Below, in pieces: positions 1 through 6,436 of a stretch of 8,627 nucleotides of DNA. Origin of the DNA: an uncultured Chlorobiota bacterium (GTDB lineage Bacteria; Bacteroidota; Bacteroidia; Bacteroidales; JAADGE01). Position 1 is the stretch's first letter. Every line of letters starts with the position of its first letter. The stretch spans positions 1-8,627 of the forward strand of contig CAMZKI010000264.1 in the NCBI GenBank assembly GCA_947311125.1. The letters run 5' to 3'. Made by a program: the position numbers and the translations under genes. Under the pieces are notes generated by a model that did no database searches, had not been told where the DNA came from, and saw only the letters and a program-made list of their open reading frames with translations.

Positions 1-77
1 AAAAATAAATATTTTTTTCAGGTTTTTAAATTAATCTTAAAATTCAATAAAAAATATTAATTGTAAAATGCTTTTAG

Positions 78-85
78 TATTTTTG
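78..85 (+). promoter_or_regulatory. Candidate Bacteroidota -7 promoter element for the MoxR gene
   Basis: TATTTTTG fits the Bacteroidota sigma-ABfr -7 consensus TAnnTTTG exactly and ends 24 bases before the ATG at 110. No well-spaced -33 TTG is evident: the nearest, at 61-63, is only 14 bases upstream of the element. The region is T-rich, so a chance match is possible. If real, it falls inside the optional 14-codon extension that begins at 68 and so argues for the start at 110. Confidence 0.4.
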
Positions 86-109
86 CTTTTATTTTTAAAA
101 CAGACAAAA

Positions 110-1096
110 ATGACGGATATAAGAGAACTAAACAGAAAAATAGAAGAAGAAAGTAGTTTTATTAATACAATTACAGAAGAAATAAGCCGTGTAATCGTAG
201 GGCAGAATCATATGGTTAACAGTCTGTTAACCGGTTTGTTGACAGGAGGCCATATATTATTGGAGGGAGTTCCCGGATTAGCTAAAACACTTGCCGTAAC
301 TTCTTTGGCTAAAATTATAAATGCAAAATTCAGCCGTATTCAGTTTACTCCGGATTTACTTCCTGCAGATTTACTCGGAACGATGATTTATAACCACAAA
401 ACCGGAGATTTTGTAACCAGAAAAGGACCTGTGTTTGCAAATTTTGTTTTAGCAGACGAAATAAACCGCTCGCCGGCAAAAGTGCAAAGTGCTTTACTTG
501 AGGCAATGCAGGAAAAACAAGTAACAATAGGAGAAACTACTTATAAACTTGAGGAACCTTTTTTGGTTTTGGCTACTCAAAATCCGATAGAGCAGGAGGG
601 AACCTATCCTTTGCCGGAAGCACAGGTTGACAGATTTATGCTTAAAGTTATAATTAGCTATCCTTCAAAAAGCGAAGAACAAATTATAATAAGACAAAAT
701 ATTGCTAAGAATTATCCTGAAATTAATACTTTGCTTACGGTTGATGATATTTTACGGGCAAAAAATCTGGTTAAAGAAGTTTATTTAGACGAAAAAATAG
801 AAAAATATATAGTTGATATTGTTTTTGCATCAAGATTTCCGGAGAATTACGGACTGAAAAATTTTGAAAATTATATATCTTTCGGAGCATCGCCGAGGGC
901 AGGTATTAACTTGGCACTTGCGGCAAAAGCTTATGCTTTTATACAGCACAGAGGTGCAGTATTTCCTGAGGATGTGAGGGCTGTATGTAAAGACGTGATG
1001 AGGCACAGGATAGGTTTAACGTATGAAGCCGAAGCTGAAAATATTACCACTGAGCATATTATTACCGAAATTTTAAATTCGGTTGAGGTTCCTTAA
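110..1096 (+). CDS. MoxR-family AAA+ ATPase
   Basis: This is a complete 328-residue MoxR-type AAA+ ATPase, a cytoplasmic chaperone-like protein that usually helps mature or activate partner proteins, often DUF58 or von Willebrand A proteins. Counting from the ATG at 110, Walker A is GVPGLAKT (about 53-60), Walker B is VLADE (about 113-117), sensor 1 lies in LATQNP (about 154-159), EAQVDRF follows at about 170-176, and SPRAGINL near residue 265 carries the sensor 2 Arg. An in-frame ATG at 68 would add 14 hydrophobic residues (MLLVFLLLFLKQTK). I prefer 110 because MoxR proteins normally begin shortly before the helix leading to VGQ, and because a promoter-like TATTTTTG overlaps the extension. 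The usual downstream DUF58 gene is missing: the next gene is convergent 25 bases away. Family assignment is secure; the client protein is unknown. Confidence 0.93.
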   Translation: MTDIRELNRKIEEESSFINTITEEISRVIVGQNHMVNSLLTGLLTGGHILLEGVPGLAKTLAVTSLAKIINAKFSRIQFTPDLLPADLLGTMIYNHKTGDFVTRKGPVFANFVLADEINRSPAKVQSALLEAMQEKQVTIGETTYKLEEPFLVLATQNPIEQEGTYPLPEAQVDRFMLKVIISYPSKSEEQIIIRQNIAKNYPEINTLLTVDDILRAKNLVKEVYLDEKIEKYIVDIVFASRFPENYGLKNFENYISFGASPRAGINLALAAKAYAFIQHRGAVFPEDVRAVCKDVMRHRIGLTYEAEAENITTEHIITEILNSVEVP

Positions 1097-1098
1097 CC
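1081..1098 (+). terminator. Possible weak hairpin at the end of the MoxR gene
   Basis: GGTTGAG and CTTAACC can pair (7 bp including one G-T) around a 4-base loop, overlapping the TAA stop at 1094-1096. No T-run follows, so this is not a classical intrinsic terminator. The convergent gap (1097-1121) holds nothing better, so transcription from both sides may overlap here. Confidence 0.2.
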
Positions 1099-1121
1099 GG
1101 AATCTGAAAAATAAAACTTTC

Positions 1122-1562
1122 CTAAAGGTATCTCGTTTTCCATTTTTTAAAGAACTTGGGCGTAACGAGTTCAAGTTCTCTGTTTTTGTTCATAAATACT
1201 TGAGTGCTTGAAGCCGTAAGTATTGTTTCGTTATCAGATTTTCTTTTTATTTCGTATTCGTAGCATATTTTTGCGGCAGGTGTATCGGTAAAAGTTGTTT
1301 TTATAATTATTTCATCTTCGTAAAAAAGTTGTTTTTTATAATTGATTTCAATTTTTACGATAGGAGTCATATACCCGTATTTTTTATATATTTCCATATA
1401 CGACAAATTAAACTTACGTCCGAATGCTTCTCTTCCGTCTTCAAGGTATTTTACGTAATTACCGTGCCAAACTATCCCCATTGAGTCAACTTCGCAAAAT
1501 CTGATTTTTATTTCACTTTCGTAAGATAATGTTTTGCCTGTATGCAATATGTTTTTTTTCAT
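1122..1562 (-). CDS. Hotdog-fold acyl-CoA/ACP thioesterase (4HBT/YbgC-like)
   Basis: This 146-residue protein has the single-domain hotdog thioesterase pattern. The N-terminal motif, roughly RFCEVDSMGIVWHGNYVKYLEDGRE (split here as EVDSMGIVWHGNY then VKYLEDGRE), contains the Asp (D26) that aligns with the catalytic Asp of 4-hydroxybenzoyl-CoA thioesterase, followed by the family's G-I-V-W-H-G-N-Y and the helix carrying E41. It would hydrolyse an acyl-CoA or acyl-ACP thioester in the cytoplasm. It is the last gene of the minus-strand block, 7 bases after the methyltransferase stop. In this context it probably releases the finished aryl-polyene-like acyl chain or clears stalled intermediates from the ACP. 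This role is inferred from neighbours; substrate specificity cannot be read from the sequence. Length is typical and no defects are seen. Confidence 0.88.
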   Translation of the reverse strand: MKKNILHTGKTLSYESEIKIRFCEVDSMGIVWHGNYVKYLEDGREAFGRKFNLSYMEIYKKYGYMTPIVKIEINYKKQLFYEDEIIIKTTFTDTPAAKICYEYEIKRKSDNETILTASSTQVFMNKNRELELVTPKFFKKWKTRYL

Positions 1563-1569
1563 TATAAAA

Positions 1570-2637
1570 CTATTTTTTGCACCTTAAAATTGTATGACTG
1601 ACACCGACATTCTCAATAATTTCGGAAACTTTTAATCCGGCTTTTTCAGTTAACTTTATCATATCTTCTGAGTGATACATACGGCTGTTACCGTTTGCAA
1701 TGCAGGTGAAATAAAGTGATGTTGCGTGCAGACTGTATGTTGACGCTTCAAAACGTTGTTTATCCCAGAATGTTTCCATTATAAAAAGCTCAGTATTTTT
1801 GTTCATTGCATCGGAAGCATTTTTTATAAGTTTAACAACTTCTCCTTCGGAAAAACAATCAAGAAATTGGCTCATCCATATTATGTCGTATCCTTTCGGG
1901 TATGGTTTTGAAAAATCAAGCAAATTAATCGGATATGTGCTTATCCTGTCTGAAAAACCGGATTTTTTAATGTTTTTTTCGGCATCTTTAAGTTGTCCGG
2001 GTAAATCAAGTATGGTAATTTTAGCGTCTTTATTAAAAGATGCACATTTTATTGCAAATTTCCCGGTATTTCCTCCTATATCGAGTATCTTTTTCGGGTT
2101 ATTTTTAAAAATTACTGGCATTACTTCAGGAAATGAATCATCGGAGTAATAATGGTCAAAATTAAACCAACTTTTACGAAATTGTTCGGGCATTTCGGCA
2201 AGTGCTTCATAAACAGTAGCCCACGAGCCGAATTCTTTATGCAGTCCTGCAGGTTTTCCGGTTTTAACAGCTTCCTGTAAATGAAAAAAACCTTTATAGT
2301 TTACATCGTGTGTAAAATCTGTATTTACTCTTGTGAGTTTATCGGCAACCCAAAAATAACCTGTTTTTGTAATAAAATATTTGTCGTTTACAACGTAAAC
2401 TAACTCCGTGCTTAGTCCTGCTTCAAGCAAGACTAAAGCTCCGTATTCTGATATCCCGGCTTTCTCTGCTATTTCTTTTAAAGTTTTTCCGTTTTTTTCT
2501 TTTCTTAAGAAAGATAATATTCCGAAATCTCTTAATGCTTTTGCAGCTTGGAACATTATGGGGGCAAATGCTATTTTTTGAGCGTCTGTTTTTGCCTGCA
2601 GGGCAGACTTGTTATCATTTCCGTAATTTCTTGCCAT
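1570..2637 (-). CDS. SAM-dependent methyltransferase of the O-methyltransferase (acetylserotonin/COMT-like) fold
   Basis: The 355-residue protein has the two-part layout of this family. An N-terminal helical, winged-helix-like dimerisation region (about 20-100, with TLKEIAEKAGISEYGALVLL) is followed by a Rossmann SAM-binding domain with motif I ILDIGGNTGKFA (184-195) and the acidic ILDLP strand (209-213). Where plant-type O-methyltransferases have the catalytic His of the H-D-W motif, this protein reads FLDCF (258-262), so that position is Leu259. Deprotonation of a phenol may therefore use another residue, or the enzyme may methylate carbon or be catalytically altered. It follows the acyltransferase by 45 bases and precedes the thioesterase by 7. 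Flexirubin-type pigments carry ring or chain methyl groups, so product decoration is the likely role (inference). The ATG at 2637 is the only ATG, GTG or TTG between the upstream stop and the conserved region start. Confidence 0.85.
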   Translation of the reverse strand: MARNYGNDNKSALQAKTDAQKIAFAPIMFQAAKALRDFGILSFLRKEKNGKTLKEIAEKAGISEYGALVLLEAGLSTELVYVVNDKYFITKTGYFWVADKLTRVNTDFTHDVNYKGFFHLQEAVKTGKPAGLHKEFGSWATVYEALAEMPEQFRKSWFNFDHYYSDDSFPEVMPVIFKNNPKKILDIGGNTGKFAIKCASFNKDAKITILDLPGQLKDAEKNIKKSGFSDRISTYPINLLDFSKPYPKGYDIIWMSQFLDCFSEGEVVKLIKNASDAMNKNTELFIMETFWDKQRFEASTYSLHATSLYFTCIANGNSRMYHSEDMIKLTEKAGLKVSEIIENVGVSHTILRCKK

Positions 2638-2641
2638 TGTA

Positions 2642-2679
2642 TCAGATTGTTTTTTAGTATATTCAGATTGTTTTTTAGT
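2642..2679. repeat. Tandem duplication, 17-base identical core, 21-base period
   Basis: TCAGATTGTTTTTTAGT occurs at 2642-2658 and again at 2663-2679. It fills most of the 45-base gap between the acyltransferase stop and the methyltransferase start. On the minus strand the two copies read in the methyltransferase frame as TKKQSEY and TKKQSDT, with no stop in between, but without a usable start codon. No function is evident; slippage or unequal duplication is the simplest origin. Confidence 0.8.
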
Positions 2680-2682
2680 TAT

Positions 2683-3579
2683 TTACGTATTCCAGAAATT
2701 ATAAAAATTAAACCATTGTTCGGGGTGTTTTTTTATTATTTTTTCCAGTTCTTTAACGTATATTTTTGATTTTTTATAAATTTCTTCTTTTCTTTTGCTT
2801 ATATTTCCGGGATATTTTATGTAAAAAGAGGGCATTGCATAGAATTTGTAATGTCTTCTTTTTTCTCTGAATGCCGTAGCAAATGATACCGGAACACCGT
2901 ATTTTGCCGCAAGATGAAAAGGTCCTTTTGCAAATTTTGCTTTTTTTCCGAGAAATTCGTGGGTTAAGGTATCTGCATTTTCAGTATATCTGTCGGCATG
3001 CATAACAAGTATTCCTTTTGCTTTAAGTATTTTATCTATGGTAATTAAATGTGAACCGTCTTCTTTTAAAGGAATAATTTCAATTTTATTTTTGCTTTCG
3101 GCAGATTCCAGAAAACGTTTAATATTTTCTTTTTCCGCATCAAGCATTAAGATATATATGGTTCCGTTATAGCGTTCAAGCAACTGACCGGCAATTTGCC
3201 AGCTGCCTATATGGGCGTTTATTAAAATGCCTCCTGTTTTATCTTTAATCATACCTGTAATTACTTCGGCATTTGTATGCTCGTAAGTAAATTTATTCAG
3301 CATTCCGGATAAAACAGCTACTTTATCTATCAATATTTGTCCGAAAACAAAAGTGTTTTTCCGGATATAGAAAATTGTTTTTAAAATACTGAATTTAAGC
3401 CTCTTCCTGAAAAAATAATATTGAGATTTTGTAGCTTTTCGAGAGAAAATAATAAACCATACGGATACAAAAAATAATAAAAAATAGGCAGAATTAAGTC
3501 CTGCCTTTTTTATTAAAAATACAAATATCTTATATCCTGTTAAGCTTCCTTTTGTTTTTCCGTCCCAGTTTTCGGGCAT
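2683..3579 (-). CDS. LpxL/HtrB-like lysophospholipid/lipid A acyltransferase family protein
   Basis: This 298-residue protein resembles the Lip_A_acyltransferase family, inner-membrane enzymes that pass acyl chains from ACP to lipids. A hydrophobic segment near residues 28-45 would anchor it. The core reads NAHIGSWQIAG (121-131), and a later block MHADRYTEN...FLGKKAKFAKGPFHLAAKYGVPV matches the conserved second half (bound water or phosphate region and the FxG...A...G.LA...PV pattern). The catalytic signature is normally H-X4-D/E; here it is His123-X4-Gln128, with Gln encoded unambiguously by CAA. This may lower or alter the activity. It starts 2 bases after the ACP stop, implying translational coupling and a carrier-acceptor partnership. 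Aryl-polyene and flexirubin clusters commonly carry such an acyltransferase, thought to place the polyene on a lipid, so it is more likely a pigment gene than a lipid A gene (inference). Confidence 0.85.
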   Translation of the reverse strand: MPENWDGKTKGSLTGYKIFVFLIKKAGLNSAYFLLFFVSVWFIIFSRKATKSQYYFFRKRLKFSILKTIFYIRKNTFVFGQILIDKVAVLSGMLNKFTYEHTNAEVITGMIKDKTGGILINAHIGSWQIAGQLLERYNGTIYILMLDAEKENIKRFLESAESKNKIEIIPLKEDGSHLITIDKILKAKGILVMHADRYTENADTLTHEFLGKKAKFAKGPFHLAAKYGVPVSFATAFREKRRHYKFYAMPSFYIKYPGNISKRKEEIYKKSKIYVKELEKIIKKHPEQWFNFYNFWNT

Positions 3580-3581
3580 AG

Positions 3582-3830
3582 TTATTTTTCGTTTATTTTA
3601 TCGAAGATAAAATCATAAAAATCTTGTAATGTTTTCACGTCTTTAAATTCTTCGCTTTTTATTCTTATTCCGAATTCAGATTCTATAATAACAATAATAT
3701 CGACAATGTCTAAACTGTCGATACCTAAATCTTTAATCAGATTTGCATTCGGGCTTATTAAATCTTCTTCAATTTCGATTTCATTTGTCAGAAACCGGTT
3801 TACTTTTTCAATTATTTTCTTTTTATCCAT
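3582..3830 (-). CDS. Acyl carrier protein
   Basis: This 82-residue acidic protein has the classic carrier fold. LIKDLGIDSLDIVDIIVIIESEFGI carries the phosphopantetheine attachment Ser39 in the G-I-D-S-L motif, at the start of helix 2. It holds growing acyl chains as thioesters for the ketosynthase, ketoreductase, thioesterase and acyltransferase encoded alongside. It is 2 bases upstream of the acyltransferase and 18 bases downstream of the outer-membrane protein gene. The surrounding genes (ammonia-lyase, methyltransferase, thioesterase) suggest a dedicated secondary-metabolism ACP rather than the housekeeping AcpP, which in most bacteria lies next to the housekeeping fabF. The C-terminus (DVKTLQDFYDFIFDKINEK) is typical. 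Family assignment is near certain; pathway assignment is inferred. Confidence 0.94.
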   Translation of the reverse strand: MDKKKIIEKVNRFLTNEIEIEEDLISPNANLIKDLGIDSLDIVDIIVIIESEFGIRIKSEEFKDVKTLQDFYDFIFDKINEK

Positions 3831-3848
3831 ATTAATTCGAAAAATCAG

Positions 3849-4454
3849 TTATTTAAAATAGAAATTTATTCCTGCTCCTATTGTGGTAAATGCAGGTTGA
3901 TTGATTGCTATGTTCAGTTCAAAATTTATTGCATACTTGCTTGAAGGATTAAATTCTAATTCTACGGGAACGTAAGCAGGCAGATAAATTACTATTTGCC
4001 CGTCGTTTTGTTTATAGGGTTCAATGTCGATATCTATACCGCTCGTAAGATAAAAATCATTTAATTTTAATGATGCAATGAGATTTGCGTCAGCACCTGC
4101 TCTGTGCCAATAATGACCGCCGATTGTTCCTGAAATATATATTTTTCCGGAATTAACTAAAGCATTTTCAAAGTCGAAGCCGTAATACATTTGTCCCCAT
4201 GCTTTTCCTATGTTAATTCCGATGTCGGAAGATTGTGTTGCTCCGTATCCGAGATGAAAAAAATATGCAAAATCTTCAGGCCCGGGAGCATATGCGGGGT
4301 CAAAATTATTAAGATCTATGGCATAAACAGGGTTAATGCCGAGAGACAATACGTTTTTTTTCAGTGTAAGAGCCGTATTTCCAAACATTGTTTGAGCTTG
4401 TCCGCTGAGTGATAATGCCGTAATCAAAAATAATGCAAGTCCAATTTTTTTCAT
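3849..4454 (-). CDS. Small secreted or outer-membrane beta-barrel protein, function unknown
   Basis: The 201-residue product begins with a clear Sec signal peptide: Lys-Lys, then a hydrophobic run (IGLALFLITALSLS), with likely cleavage near GQA-Q at about residue 20. The remaining 180 or so residues are rich in alternating aromatic and polar strands with Gly turns (YFFHLGYGATQSSDIGINIG; ISGTIGGHYWHRAGA; KYAINFELNIAI; IGAGINFYFK), as in small 8- to 10-strand outer-membrane barrels. The C-terminus ends aromatic-x-aromatic-Lys, slightly off the usual final Phe. I recognise no named family. It sits between the ketosynthase (12 bases upstream) and the ACP gene (18 bases downstream), so it is very likely co-transcribed with the pigment-type enzymes. 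It may bind, place or transport the product at the outer membrane, but that is only inferred from context. Confidence 0.75.
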   Translation of the reverse strand: MKKIGLALFLITALSLSGQAQTMFGNTALTLKKNVLSLGINPVYAIDLNNFDPAYAPGPEDFAYFFHLGYGATQSSDIGINIGKAWGQMYYGFDFENALVNSGKIYISGTIGGHYWHRAGADANLIASLKLNDFYLTSGIDIDIEPYKQNDGQIVIYLPAYVPVELEFNPSSKYAINFELNIAINQPAFTTIGAGINFYFK

Positions 4455-4466
4455 AGATATTAATTT

Positions 4467-5681
4467 TTATAGCTTTTTGATTATCAACGATGAGTTTGTT
4501 CCTCCGAAACCAAATGAGTTTGATAAAAAGATATCAGTTTTATGTTTTTTCGGCTCTGCAATTATATTAATATTTTTTGAAAATTCATCAGGATTTTTAA
4601 AATTGATATTAGGGGCAATAAAGTCGTTGTGTGCCATAAGTAAAGAGTAAATAACTTCGCTTGTTCCTCCTGCCCACATTTCGTGTCCTGTCATTGATTT
4701 TGTAGAGCTTACGGGGACTTTGCTTCCTAAAGTTTTGTAAATTGCTTGTGCTTCCTTGGAGTCTCCTGCCGGTGTTGATGTTGCGTGAGCATTTACGTAG
4801 TCAATGTCTGAAGCTTTTATATTTGCATTTTTAATTGCTGATTCCATGGATTGTCTTAATCCGTCAACACTCGGATTTGAGATATGGTCGGCATTTGACG
4901 AAAAGCCCCATCCGAGCACTTCGCCTATAATATCTGCTTTTCTTTTTACGGCATTTTCGTAGCTTTCCAGTATTATTACAGCTGCTCCTCCGCTCGGCAC
5001 AAGTCCGTCTCTGTCTTTATCGAAGGGGCGAAGGGCTTTTTCAGGTTCTTCTTCTTTTGTTGAAAATGCTCCGAGACCGTCAAAACTTGCTGTTACCGGC
5101 GGGTTTACTTCTTGTGCTCCTCCGCAAATAATAATATCCTGCATTCCTTGTTTAATCATCATTGCTGCAACGCCTATTGCGTGAGAACTGCTGGCACATG
5201 CTCCGCTTACCGAAAAGTTTATGCCTTTTACTTTGAATATAACGGAGAGGTTCATTGTTACCGTTGAGTTCATTTGTTGAAATATACCGGCAGAACCCAT
5301 TAATGATGTATCTTTTTTTTCTTTAAATGTTTCCCATCCGTCAATAACGGCTTTTGCCGAACTGTCGTTTCCGAAGAGTATTCCGGTTGAGTTTGAATTT
5401 AAATCGGATTCTGTCAGTTTTGCCTGCAGGATTGCGTCTTTTGTTGCAACATAGGCATATTCTCCTTGTTCTGCAAGCCCTATCCTCATTCTCCTTGAGA
5501 GTTGTTTTTTTAGGTCGGGTCTTTCAAGTTTTCCCGTAAGCCCTGACCGGAAACCCATTTTTTTTCTTTCTTCTTCAAAAACAATTCCTGATTTTCCGTT
5601 TTCCAGTGATTTTTTAACGGTATCTAAGTTTGTTCCTATAACTGAATAAATACCCATTCCGGTTATTACAACTCGCTTCAT
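4467..5681 (-). CDS. Beta-ketoacyl-ACP synthase (KAS I/II, FabB/FabF-like)
   Basis: This 404-residue decarboxylating condensing enzyme has the full Cys-His-His triad: Cys162 in SGACASSSHAIG, His299 in NAHATSTPAGD and His333 in STKSMTGHEMWAGG, with Lys328 also conserved and the Gly-rich end NSFGFGGTNSSLI. It is thus an active-type ketosynthase and not a chain-length factor, which would lack the Cys. The N-terminal part (GFRSGLTGKL, RRMRIGLAEQGEYAY) is more like FabB (KAS I). It would extend an ACP-bound acyl or aryl chain with malonyl-ACP. It follows the ketoreductase by 19 bases. Its operon partners suggest a role in polyene elongation from a cinnamate-type starter rather than in bulk fatty acid synthesis (inference). 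No second ketosynthase is present in the window. Confidence 0.93.
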   Translation of the reverse strand: MKRVVITGMGIYSVIGTNLDTVKKSLENGKSGIVFEEERKKMGFRSGLTGKLERPDLKKQLSRRMRIGLAEQGEYAYVATKDAILQAKLTESDLNSNSTGILFGNDSSAKAVIDGWETFKEKKDTSLMGSAGIFQQMNSTVTMNLSVIFKVKGINFSVSGACASSSHAIGVAAMMIKQGMQDIIICGGAQEVNPPVTASFDGLGAFSTKEEEPEKALRPFDKDRDGLVPSGGAAVIILESYENAVKRKADIIGEVLGWGFSSNADHISNPSVDGLRQSMESAIKNANIKASDIDYVNAHATSTPAGDSKEAQAIYKTLGSKVPVSSTKSMTGHEMWAGGTSEVIYSLLMAHNDFIAPNINFKNPDEFSKNINIIAEPKKHKTDIFLSNSFGFGGTNSSLIIKKL

Positions 5682-5700
5682 GCTTTTCTTCTTATATTAT

Positions 5701-6426
5701 TTATGAGATACCTCCGCTTATTTTAATAATTTCACCTGTTATGTATGATGCTTTATCGGAAGCTAAAAAAGATACAAGTTCTGCAACTTCTTCAGGTTTA
5801 CCGAAACGTCTTGCCGGTATAAGTTTTTGTATTTCTTTTTCGTTTAAGTCTGTTGTCATATCGGTTTTTATAAATCCCGGAGCAACGGCATTAACTGTTA
5901 TTTTTTTATGGGCAACTTCTTGCGATAATGCTTTAGTCGCACCTATAATTCCGGCTTTTGCCGCTGAATAATTTGTTTGACCGGGTGTTCCTTTTATACC
6001 GGATAAAGATACAATATTTATTATTCTGCCTGCTTTTTTTACTATCATATTTTTTAGCAGTCTTCTGGTTATATAAAAATAACTGTTAAGGTTTGTATTA
6101 ATAACATCGTTCCAGTCATCGTCAGTCATAAAGATTTGCAAATTATCTCTTCTTATTCCCGCATTATTTATCAGTATTTTAATATAATTATTTTCTAATT
6201 TATTTTGCAAAAGTTCAAGTGCATTTTCTGTTTCTGTCGGATTTGATACATCAAATTTTATAAGCTCTGCTTCTCCGCCTTTTTCTTTTATTTCTTGTAA
6301 TGTTTTTTGGGCTTCTTCATCGTTGTTTTTGTAATTTATAAATACAAAAATACCTTTTTCGGCAAGCTTAATGCTTATTGCTTTTCCTATTCCTCTTGAT
6401 CCGCCTGTAACGAGTGCATATTTCAT
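5701..6426 (-). CDS. fabG: 3-oxoacyl-ACP reductase, FabG-type short-chain dehydrogenase
   Basis: This 241-residue classical SDR has the cofactor motif TGGSRGIG (7-14), NNAG (87-90), and catalytic Asn112, Ser140, Tyr153 and Lys157 (NYSAAKAG). Further conserved parts are VNAVAPGFIKTDMT and the C-terminal ASYITGEIIKISGG, giving close to the standard FabG length. It would reduce the beta-ketoacyl-ACP made by the neighbouring ketosynthase, using NADPH, in the cytoplasm. The start at 6426 is 10 bases after the ammonia-lyase stop. The gene is one of a ketosynthase-ketoreductase-ACP set but no dehydratase is present nearby, so the double bonds of a polyene would need an enzyme encoded elsewhere. The symbol denotes the family; this copy is probably pathway-dedicated rather than the housekeeping reductase. 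Confidence 0.93.
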   Translation of the reverse strand: MKYALVTGGSRGIGKAISIKLAEKGIFVFINYKNNDEEAQKTLQEIKEKGGEAELIKFDVSNPTETENALELLQNKLENNYIKILINNAGIRRDNLQIFMTDDDWNDVINTNLNSYFYITRRLLKNMIVKKAGRIINIVSLSGIKGTPGQTNYSAAKAGIIGATKALSQEVAHKKITVNAVAPGFIKTDMTTDLNEKEIQKLIPARRFGKPEEVAELVSFLASDKASYITGEIIKISGGIS

Positions 6427-6436
6427 TTTCGGGTTT

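Noticed and set aside
1..67. AT-rich left edge as an origin or regulatory region
   Set aside because: No repeats, boxes or hairpins beyond simple A/T runs are visible in this short stretch.
68..109. Alternative MoxR start adding MLLVFLLLFLKQTK
   Set aside because: The extension is hydrophobic, atypical for the family, and overlaps a promoter-like TATTTTTG; the ATG at 110 gives the usual N-terminus.
3582..6426. Housekeeping fatty acid synthesis cluster (fabG-fabF-acpP)
   Set aside because: The ammonia-lyase, methyltransferase, thioesterase, acyltransferase and outer-membrane gene in the same tight block fit a secondary pathway better, and fabD and fabH are absent.
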